Source: Desulfobacteraceae bacterium (GTDB taxonomy: Bacteria > Desulfobacterota > DSM-4660 > Desulfatiglandales > Desulfatiglandaceae). Taken from it: a DNA stretch of 15,690 nt. The notes below the pieces were generated by a model, which saw only the letters and a program-made list of their open reading frames with translations, was not told the origin of the DNA and ran no database searches. A program made the position numbers and the translations under genes. Positions 6,998 to 14,037 of this stretch are shown piece after piece. Positions within the stretch are counted from its first letter, which is position 1, and each line of letters opens with the position of its first letter. The DNA lies in assembly GCA_011042035.1 (NCBI GenBank), contig DQZA01000215.1, positions 1 to 15,690 of the forward strand. The letters run 5' to 3'.

Positions 6998-8531
6998 CGG
7001 CGCTCTCCTTATTTAAAGATTGTAAAGATATAACTTCTGCTGCCCGTTCTGCGGCGCTCGAGGCCTGGGCAACAGACTCAGGCACATCCATGGGCGATTC
7101 GGCACACCCGCATACATATATCCCCGGCACTGTGGTGTCCACAGGAGACACGGGGTTGGTCTTGACAAATCCATAATCATCCAGTTCTATACCCAGGACC
7201 TTGGCAAGGTCTGGCAGGCCCTTTGTTGGTGCACAGGCAGTGGCCAGTATTACCATGTCAAATTCTTGGCTTTTTACCTTGCGCTCCCTCGTATCTTCAT
7301 AAATCACGATGGGATTATGGTTTGCGCCCTCCATTATTTCAGCAACCCTGCCTCGCACATACGTAATACCAGACTGATTTCCACCCCGGATTTTATACTC
7401 CTCAAAGCCCTTGCCAACTGCCCTAATATCCATTCCAAAAATGGCCGAGGTGGTCTCAGGCTCATGCTCGTGCGCGATGATGGCCTCTTTAATGGAATGC
7501 ATGCAGCAGTAACCCGAACAAAATGGATAAAAACGAAAATCCCGGGAGCCTACACATTGGATGAAGGCAAGCCTTTTGGCTGAGGAAAACCCCTCAGCCT
7601 GTTTCTTCAATTCTTGCAAGGGCCCACTTATTCCCAAATATTCCTCATATCTTGAGGCCCACTTCTTTCTTTCCTCATCATCCGAGAACTGGCCATTTTG
7701 AAACTTCTTGTAAAAATCCTCGCTAGCCTCTCCAAACTTTTCTTCATATCTCTTGAGAGCCTTGGTTGTCTTGTTGAGAGTCTTTTCTAGTTGTTCGATC
7801 TTTGCCCTTGCGGCAATGTCTGAGGGCCTATAGACATGTCCATCGGTAGGGCCACTTGCGCTAAGCAACCTTTCGAATTCAATGGCCGTAACCACGTTTG
7901 CAATTTCCCTGTACCTGTATTCAGGGATGCGGGAAGGATCAAATACGTCATAGCCTGCTGCTACAATAATGGCTGCCACGTCAAGCTCAACAATTTGGTC
8001 CTTTTGGTCAAAATTGATTGCATCAGCCTGACACGTTTTTTTACATATCCCGCATTTCTTGCCGTTTAACTGCCTGCAATGGTCTGGATCAATGGTCCTG
8101 GTGGAGGGAATGCCCTGGGCAAAATAGGCATATATGGCCTTTCTGGTTCCTAGTTCTTCATTGAAGGCATCGGGAACCACCGTTGGGCACTTTTCTTCGC
8201 ATGCGCCACAACCAGTACACTTGTCCTCTTCCACATAACGGGCCTTTTTGCGCACCGTCACCTTAAAGGCCCCGATGCTGCCCTCTACCTTTTGCACTTC
8301 GCTGTAGGCCATCAGATTAATGTTGGGATGTCGACCGACATCCAGCATCTTGGGCGAAAGTATTCAGATGGCACAGTCGTTGGTGGGAAAGGTCTTGTCA
8401 AGCTGGGCCATCTTTCCACCGATGCTTGGCAATTTTTCCACTAAGTGGACCTTGATGCCCATATCTGCCAGATCCAGCGAGGACTGGATGCCTGCGATGC
8501 CTCCGCCTATTATTAATACTTCGTTACTCAC
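6990..8531 (-). CDS. hdrA: Selenocysteine-containing HdrA (first-half type)
   Basis: Reading through the UGA at 8364-8366 yields one 513-residue HdrA. Without read-through it would look like two fragments. Residues 4-13 give the FAD motif VLIIGGGIAG. The HdrA signature loop follows as FPTNDCAI-U-ILSPKM, with Sec56 at the usual Cys position, then DVGRHPNI. The inserted ferredoxin has C105, C108, C111 and C115 and a second cysteine set (CRQL, CGICKKTC). CVGSRD with CSGYCC supplies the HdrA-specific cluster cysteines. An extra charged, probably helical segment of about 74 residues (244-317) sits just before CVGSRD and is missing from the fused paralogue. The GTG at 8531 is preferred because GGAGGG is well placed upstream; a GTG 12 codons earlier is also open. 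Its expected partners are the overlapping next gene and the MvhD downstream. Confidence 0.92.
6995..7010 (-). promoter_or_regulatory. Ribosome binding site for TTG start of second HdrA half
   Basis: AAGGAG (minus strand, 7005-7010) lies 7 bases before TTG (6995-6997), inside the end of the upstream HdrA gene. It supports the 8-base overlap and translational coupling. Confidence 0.6.
8326..8366 (-). promoter_or_regulatory. UGA-Sec codon and SECIS hairpin of hdrA
   Basis: After the UGA (8364-8366) comes GGATGTC, loop GGTC, GACATCC (8326-8343), a perfect 7-bp stem. The loop starts 27 nt after the UGA. The GGUC apical loop matches the GGUC seen in the apical loop of the well-studied Escherichia coli fdhF SECIS, as recalled. 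This is the clearest SECIS candidate in the window. Confidence 0.85.
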
Positions 8532-8585
8532 GGTTCTAACCCTCCAGACCTTGGTGCTGAATCGCACTCAAGAATATAGTGTTAA

Positions 8586-9704
8586 TCACTTTAGGTGCTC
8601 GGAGATAAGGTCATAGAGATCTACTATCTCAATATCAAGATCAAAAGCCGACTTTGCACACCTGAAATGGATTTGACATTTGGGGCATGCTGTAACCAGG
8701 GTGGACGCACCCGTTGCAGAGGCCTCGGACAGCCGCTGCACCTGAATCTCCTTGGAACAATTTGAGCAATTTATCCATCCGCTGGTGCCACAGCACACAC
8801 TATTTTCTCGGGACCTAGGCATTTCCCTTAGTTCAATGCCAGGTATGGATTTAATGAGCTCTCTCGGCGGATCAAATATTCCTGACAGCCTCCCTAGTCG
8901 GCACGGATCGTGATAAGTCACCACTTCAGGGAACTCTGATAGCTCCAAGGCCCCATCGGCAATTTTCTCGGTCAAAAAGTCAATGATATGTACAGGTTCA
9001 AACCCAAGGTCGCCAAAATACCTTGGATAAAAGTCCCTGAAGGTAAGGTACCCTTCCGGACAGTTGAACACCACCTTCTTGGCCCCTGATGCCTTTATTA
9101 TTTCGATGTTGATTTCCGCCAACTTCTTAAATGTTTCTTCATCTCCATTCCACAGGGCATCATGACCACAACATCTTTCATCGTTGCTCACCACCGGCTC
9201 AATTCCCGAGGCGTTCAGTATCTTCAGGATATTTTTGCAGTTTTCAATGGATCCTGCATTTATGTCCCTAAAGATTACATCAAAGTAAGGTCTGCAGCCT
9301 ACAAAGTAAAATACGTCACCCTTTTCACTTGTTTTCCCGTCCCCTATCCAGAAGGTCCTGTTCTGGGTGATCCCTTTGGTCTGAAGCGACCAAATGGTAT
9401 GGAGCATTCCGTTGTGGGTAAGGGTGCCACTGTAGCCCTTACTGTAAGCTTCATCCCGCATTAGGCGAATGAATTCAGGAAAGTTAATGTTGGCTGGGCA
9501 CCGGACACTGCATTGTGCACAGGTCAGGCAATTCCAGATGTTTTCATCTGAAAGATCTTCAATTCCATACAGACATTTCTCGATAATTTGTCTGGGCGAA
9601 AAATCCGAGAAAACCCTCGCCACAGGGCAACTGCCAGTGCACACGCCACAGTCAAGACAAAAGTGGGTATTAGTCATTTGAATTAATTCTGCTATTTCAG
9701 CCAT
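8586..9704 (-). CDS. HdrD-like CCG-domain iron-sulfur oxidoreductase subunit
   Basis: This 372-residue soluble protein combines HdrC-like and HdrB-like parts, the HdrD/GlcF/BamD type of layout. N-terminal ferredoxin motifs are C16, C19, C22, C26 and C59, C62, C65, C69. Two CCG domains follow. The first has C137, C178-C179 and C215, but the last cysteine of its expected CxxC is replaced (CPEG). The second is complete: C268, C304-C305, C340 and C343, the pattern that binds a non-cubane [4Fe-4S] cluster in HdrB. No membrane segment is seen. The ATG at 9704 follows GAGGCGAGG, and the gene lies 31 bases after mvhD. In heterodisulfide reductases this subunit reduces the disulfide. The substrate here is unknown. 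Confidence 0.87.
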   Translation of the reverse strand: MAEIAELIQMTNTHFCLDCGVCTGSCPVARVFSDFSPRQIIEKCLYGIEDLSDENIWNCLTCAQCSVRCPANINFPEFIRLMRDEAYSKGYSGTLTHNGMLHTIWSLQTKGITQNRTFWIGDGKTSEKGDVFYFVGCRPYFDVIFRDINAGSIENCKNILKILNASGIEPVVSNDERCCGHDALWNGDEETFKKLAEINIEIIKASGAKKVVFNCPEGYLTFRDFYPRYFGDLGFEPVHIIDFLTEKIADGALELSEFPEVVTYHDPCRLGRLSGIFDPPRELIKSIPGIELREMPRSRENSVCCGTSGWINCSNCSKEIQVQRLSEASATGASTLVTACPKCQIHFRCAKSAFDLDIEIVDLYDLISEHLK

Positions 9705-9735
9705 AACCTCGCCTCAAAGTGATGGACAGGCCTTC

Positions 9736-10155
9736 TCAGGCCGCCTGTTTCAGTCTAGAAGGACCAAGTTTTTTTATTTGTTCCGTAAATTCGGTGGCCA
9801 GCTCAGCGAATCTCGCGCCTTCGGCAGAGGAGACCCATTCCAGCCTGAGCCTGTCTTGATTTATACCCAGTATGCCCACAAGCTCTTTGGCCATTTTGAA
9901 CATACCTTCTGCCTTTACATTACCATCCAGGTAATGGCAGTCACCGATGTGTCAGCCAGCCACCATAACGCCGTCAGCCCCGCCTTCAAAGGCCTTTAAT
10001 ATGAAGTTGGGGTTTACCCTCCCGGAGCACATCACACGGATAATCCTGAGGTTTGGGGGGTACTGGAGTCGACTAACGCCGGCCAAATCTGCGGCCGAAT
10101 AAGCACACCAGTTACATGCGAACACAACAATTTTTGGGTCAAATTCCTCTGACAT
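9736..10155 (-). CDS. mvhD: Selenocysteine-containing MvhD-like [2Fe-2S] subunit
   Basis: Reading through the UGA at 9952-9954 gives a 139-residue protein, the normal MvhD length. It starts MSEEFDPKIVVFACNWC (C14, C17), continues YSAADLAGVSRLQYPP and VMCSGR (C43), and then has VMVAG-U68-HIGDC73HYLDGN, where the family has GCHxGDCHY. After the Sec the frame continues through AEGMFKMAKELVGILGI, RLRLEWVSSAEGARFAEL and EFTEQIKKLGP to a TGA stop at 9736-9738. The ATG has AGGAG 9 bases upstream and lies 15 bases after the fused HdrA gene. MvhD subunits carry electrons between a donor enzyme and HdrA. Here the Sec occupies a different conserved position from the second MvhD of the operon. Confidence 0.92.
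9918..9954 (-). promoter_or_regulatory. UGA-Sec codon and SECIS-like hairpin of mvhD
   Basis: CATTACC, loop TGGAT, GGTAATG (9918-9936) forms a perfect 7-bp stem. Its loop starts 22 nt after the UGA at 9952-9954. The two G residues in the loop fit the general bacterial SECIS pattern, though GU is less clear than in the HdrA elements. Confidence 0.7.
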
Positions 10156-10170
10156 AATCTAAGACTCCTA

Positions 10171-13100
10171 TTAGCCTTTAAGTGCGGCCTCTACCATGGT
10201 GAGGACTTCCGCATCTTCAAAGTGAAATACTGTGGCAGCACCGGTGGGGCATACCACAGCACAGGCCCCACAGCCCTTACACAGTGCCTCTTGAACCCTG
10301 GCGACTGTTTTACCATCTTCTCTTTCAACAAGGTTGACTGCACCAAATGGGCAGGCCTCCACGCATTTGCCGCATCCCCTGCACATAACCTCGTTAACGT
10401 GAGAGACCACACCTTCCACGGTAATCTGATCCTTTGCCAGCGCTACGGATGCCCTTGAAGCGGCTGCCTTTGCCTGGGCGATGCTTTCCTCGATAGGCTT
10501 TGGGTAATGGGCCATGCCAGCAAGGAAGATTCCGTCTGTTGCAAAATCCACTGGCCTTAATTTGGCGTGGGCCTCCATGAAAAATCCATCCTCATTGAGC
10601 GACAGCTTAAATAACTGGGCGATGTGCTCATTGTTGCGTGGTACTATGGCAGATGCCAGGACAAGAAGGTCTGCTTGAATCTTGATTTTCCGATCCAGTA
10701 TTGGGTCCAGGCACTCGATGGAAATGCCTTCGCCTTCCTGTAAAACCTGAGGCTTGTTATCCAGGTCATACCTTATAAAGACTATTCCTTTGCTCCGTGC
10801 CTTGCGGTAAATCTTTTCACGTTGGCCATAGGTCCGAATATCCCTGTAAAGAACAAAGACATCCATGTCCGGGTTCATCTCTTTCAGTGCAAGGGCAGAG
10901 CGTATGCTATGGGTGCAGCAGACCTTGGAACAATATGGCCTTTCCGGTATCCTGGAACCTACGCACTGTATGAAGACGGCTGTTTTTGCGCCCTTGATCC
11001 GCTCATCTGTTTGCTTAAAAGCCGAGTCAAACTCGAGGTGGGTCATAACCCTTTGGTCCTGGCCGTAGAGGTACTCATTGGGCTTATACTCCTCGGCGCC
11101 CACGGCAATTATTACAGCACCATGTTCGACCTCAGAATCCTTGCCGTCTTGTGTAATGACAGTCTTGAAGTTCCCAATAAATCCTGACGATTCCTTTATT
11201 GTGGCGCCGGTGAATACTTCAATAAGGGGGTGCTCCTTCACCTGCATTATCATTTCGCCTAACTGCGCTGCCACTTGATCTCCACGCCAGGTCTCAGCGA
11301 GCATCAGGGCATTGCCACCCAACTGCTCGCTTTGCTCCACGATATAGGCCTTAAATCCCTGTTCAGCCAACCCCAGGGCAGCGGCCATACCACTTATACC
11401 GCCACCAATGATTAGTGCCTTTGGCTCGACCGATATTGTTGGCTGAGGCAGTGGCCTTATGAGCTGGGCCCGGGCTACAGCCATGCGCACCAGGTCCTTT
11501 GCTTTTGTGGTGGCAGCTTCCTTTTCCTTGCTGTGTACCCATGAACATTGGTTTCGAATGTTAGCCATCTCAAACAGATACTTGTTTAGCCCGGCATCAC
11601 GCAGGGTTTCCTGGAATAACGGTTCATGGGTGCGGGGGGTGCAGGCAGCAACAACTACCCGGTTTAGATTCTCACGCTGGATCACCTCTTTCATCTTGTC
11701 CTGGGTGTCCTGCGAACAGGTGAAGAGGTTTTCTTCCACATATACTACGCCAGGCAATGTCCTGGCATATTCGGCTACTTCCGGCACATTAACGATTCCA
11801 CCTATATTTGTGCCACAATTGCACACGAAAACCCCTATGCGAGCGGGCTCACTAGAGACATCTCTTTCGGGCGGATATGTCTTTTCTTTTACAAGGGTTC
11901 CTCGTGCCTCAGCCAGGGTGGCCTTTGCCTCGCAGGCCGCAGCACTTGCCTCCATAACTGAATATGGGATATCCTTTGGCTCTTGAAATGCTCCACATAC
12001 GTATACACCAGGCTTAGAGGTTTCCACCGGCCTGAAACAAATGGTCTGGGCAAAGTTATCCTCGTCAAGCTCTATACCTATTTTTTCTGACAGATCTATG
12101 AGCGATTTTGGCGTGGTGAGGCCAACTGAGAGCACCACTAGGTCAAATATCTCTGTTTGCAGAAGGCCTTTTTCATCAACGTACTGCAAGATCAGGTCCT
12201 TGGTTTCAGGGTCTTCCTCTATGGAATGAATCCGGGACCTTATAAATCGGACTCCCTGTTCGTCTTTTGCCCTATTGTAATATTTCTCAAAGTCCTTGCC
12301 GTATGTCCGCATGTCCATGAAAAAGACGGCAGTATCGAGTTCCACATCCGAGTGCTCTTTGGCTATGACGGCCTCCTTTACAGCGTACATACAGCACACC
12401 GAGGAACAATAGGGATTATCGCACCTGTTAACATCCCTAGAGCCCACACACTGGAGCCATGCAATCTTTTGAGGCGCCTTGTTATCAGAGGGCCTGGCCA
12501 GATGCCCCTGGTAAGGGCCAGTGGAACTGAGGATCCTCTCGAACTCCGTGCTTGTTACCACATTGGCAAAAGAGGTGTAATTGTATGTGTCATATTGGAC
12601 AGGATCAAATTCTTCAAAACCAGGGGCAACAATGAGTGCACCCACATTGAGGGTCAGGCGTTCTTCTTTTTCTTCAAAATTAATTGCGCCAGCAGGGCAG
12701 AACTTCTCACACGCCCGGCATTTACCCTTTTGGAAATATATGCAATTGTCCTTGTCTATGGCGAACTTGAGAGGGACAGCCTGGGCATAAGGTACGTAAG
12801 CGGCCTTTCTTTTGGCGAGTCCTTCGTTGTATTCATCGTCTACCTTCCTGGGGCATTTTTCAGCGCATGTTCCACAGGCGATGCACTTGTCCATGTCCAC
12901 AAATCTGGGATGTTTGAGCACCTCCACCTGGAAATTGCCAGCTTCGCCACTGACAGCTACGACCTCGGAAAGGGTTAAGAGCTCTATGTTAAGGTGCCGG
13001 CCGACCTCGACCAGTTTGGGTGAGAGAATTCACATCGCACAGTCATTGGTTGGAAAGGTCTTGTCAAGCTGGGCCATAACTCCGCCGATAGCAGGTGTTT

Positions 13101-13215
13101 TTTCTATGAGATAGACGAAGTATCCTGCGTCGGCCAAATCCAGGGCAGACTGCATCCCTGCAATTCCACCACCTATTACGCATACAGACCCTACTGGAGA
13201 ACTTTTCGTGTTCAT
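10171..13215 (-). CDS. hdrA: Fused double HdrA with selenocysteine
   Basis: Reading through the UGA at 13030-13032 gives a 1014-residue protein made of two HdrA units, first gene of the operon. The first unit has FAD motif VCVIGGGIAG (11-20), the signature loop FPTNDCAM-U62-ILSPKL, a ferredoxin at C111, C114, C117 and C121 with a second set CRACEKFCP, and CVGSRD (C256) with YCSSVCC (C270, C274, C275). The second unit starts near 458 (RIGVFVCNCG). It has FAD motif LIIGGGISGM (about 601-610) and CVGSR (C751) with YCSKVCC. It ends in a two-cluster ferredoxin (C945, C948, C951, C955; C979, C982, C985, C989). The second unit has no Cys or Sec in the signature loop. The ATG at 13215 has GAGG 5 bases upstream. 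Size and order recall the HdrA-like BamE of class II benzoyl-CoA reductase complexes, but the catalytic Bam subunits are not here. Confidence 0.92.
12997..13032 (-). promoter_or_regulatory. UGA-Sec codon and SECIS hairpin of fused hdrA
   Basis: CTGGTCG, loop AGGT, CGGCCGG (12997-13014) forms a 7-bp stem with two G-U pairs. The loop begins 22 nt after the UGA at 13030-13032 and contains GGU, as bacterial SECIS loops usually do. The sequence differs from the hairpin in the second hdrA although the encoded peptides are nearly the same, which suggests structure is being kept. Confidence 0.8.
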
Positions 13216-13242
13216 AGTCGCCTCAATCTAATTAAAACATTG

Positions 13243-13255
13243 GTCAAAAAATGAC
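13243..13255. promoter_or_regulatory. Possible operator palindrome in the operon leader
   Basis: GTCA and TGAC flank five A residues (GTCA-N5-TGAC) between the putative promoter and the first gene of the redox operon. The position would suit a repressor site or a short leader hairpin. The half-sites are only four bases, so chance is possible. Confidence 0.3.
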
Positions 13256-13280
13256 AGAATGGTAAATTTGAGTAGTGTGG

Positions 13281-13310
13281 TTTATAAAGGCTAACCTATT
13301 AAATTGTCAA
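13281..13310 (-). promoter_or_regulatory. Sigma70-like promoter of the Hdr/Mvh operon
   Basis: On the minus strand TTGACA (13305-13310, a perfect -35 hexamer) is followed after 18 bases by TATAAA (13281-13286), or after 16 bases by TTTATA (13283-13288). Transcription would start near 13273-13276, giving a leader of about 60 bases before the ATG at 13215. The surrounding DNA is AT-rich compared with the genes. Confidence 0.65.
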
Positions 13311-13509
13311 GGGAAAAATTTCTCAAAGGATTTCCATGTTGTGGTTTTTATTAAGTGATTCACATGCTTGGGAAAATTTGCACAAATCCCTGGTCCCCCT
13401 GATAGATGCTTGTCAGTTTTGCATCGAAAATGTTACAACACATCAAAACGGCTGGTGGCCGCAAATGATAACCTGCGATTGATAGATAAGGTGTTGAGGA
13501 GGGTTGACC

Positions 13510-14037
13510 ATGGCACTAAATGGGAAAAAGGTGATGATCCTGGTGGAGGAGATGTTTAATGATTTTGAATTCTGGTATCCGTTTTATCGCCTAAAAGAGG
13601 CAGGCGGGGAGGTAGTAGTGGTGGGATCAGGGAGCGCCAGAGAATATGTTGGTAAGTCAGGGACGAGGGCAAAGGTGGACATGAATGCCGGTGAGGTAGA
13701 AACAGATGAATTCAGTGGTGTGGTGATCCCCGGAGGATACGCCCCCGATCATATGCGCCGTTACCCCGAGATGGTAAAGCTTGTGAAGGACATGTTCGAG
13801 GCAGGAAAGGTTGTGGGCGCCATTTGCCATGCAGGCTGGATGCTTGCTTCAGCCGAGGTGCTCCAAGGAAAGACGGTGACATCGTTTTTTGCCATCAAGG
13901 ATGACCTGGTGCATGCAGGGGCAAATTGGGTTGACCGCGAGGTTGTAGTGGACGGAAACCTAATAACAAGCCGCATGCCAGATGACTTGCCGGCGTTTAT
14001 GAAAGCGATTTTGGGGGCTCTAGGAGGATTAGGATAA
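13510..14037 (+). CDS. DJ-1/PfpI family protein
   Basis: This 175-residue protein is a single-domain member of the DJ-1/PfpI family, whose members act as glyoxalase/deglycase-like enzymes, amidases or chaperones. Visible features are the N-terminal VMILVEEMFNDFEFWYPF with the conserved acidic residue (E13 or E14), VVIPGGYAPDHMR, and the nucleophile elbow GAICHAGWML with C106 and H107. Its length is normal and no signal peptide is present. The ATG at 13510 is chosen over a TTG two codons earlier because GAGGAGGG lies just before it. The stop overlaps the purB start by one base (TAATG), so the two are co-translated. Its substrate is not evident. Confidence 0.88.
   Translation: MALNGKKVMILVEEMFNDFEFWYPFYRLKEAGGEVVVVGSGSAREYVGKSGTRAKVDMNAGEVETDEFSGVVIPGGYAPDHMRRYPEMVKLVKDMFEAGKVVGAICHAGWMLASAEVLQGKTVTSFFAIKDDLVHAGANWVDREVVVDGNLITSRMPDDLPAFMKAILGALGGLG

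Larger units (their letters stand above)
13216..13509. other. Divergent intergenic region
   Basis: This 294-base gap separates the leftward Hdr/Mvh operon from the rightward DJ-1/purB genes. It holds the leftward promoter and palindrome listed separately. For the rightward genes the best I can see is TTGTCA (13413-13418) 17 bases before TTACAA, a poor -10. A GATGC/GCATC hairpin overlaps that area. No sigma54 GG-N10-GC element and no small gene with a ribosome binding site were found. Confidence 0.5.

Noticed and set aside
4509..8531. QmoAB(C) quinone-interacting complex
   Set aside because: Domain types are similar, but MvhD is not fused to HdrA, there is no membrane subunit, and no aprAB genes lie nearby.
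12157..12978. Plus-strand open frame of 273 residues opposite the fused hdrA
   Set aside because: Same reason: the antisense strand is an unmistakable HdrA and the plus-strand translation has no coherent domain.
5244..13032. Four hdrA/mvhD genes as pseudogenes or sequencing errors caused by premature stops
   Set aside because: All four stops are UGA, lie at conserved motif positions, are followed by in-frame homology and by hairpins at similar distance. Random nonsense mutations would not give this pattern.
2018..13215. Bam operon (class II benzoyl-CoA reductase)
   Set aside because: HdrA, MvhD and HdrD relatives are shared, but the tungsten-binding BamB, BamC and the NuoEFG-like BamGHI are absent from the window, and a GltD-type protein is present instead.
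13370..13400. Sigma54 promoter upstream of the DJ-1 gene
   Set aside because: The TTGGGAAAATTTGCA stretch looks similar, but the GG to GC spacing is 8 rather than the required 10 bases.
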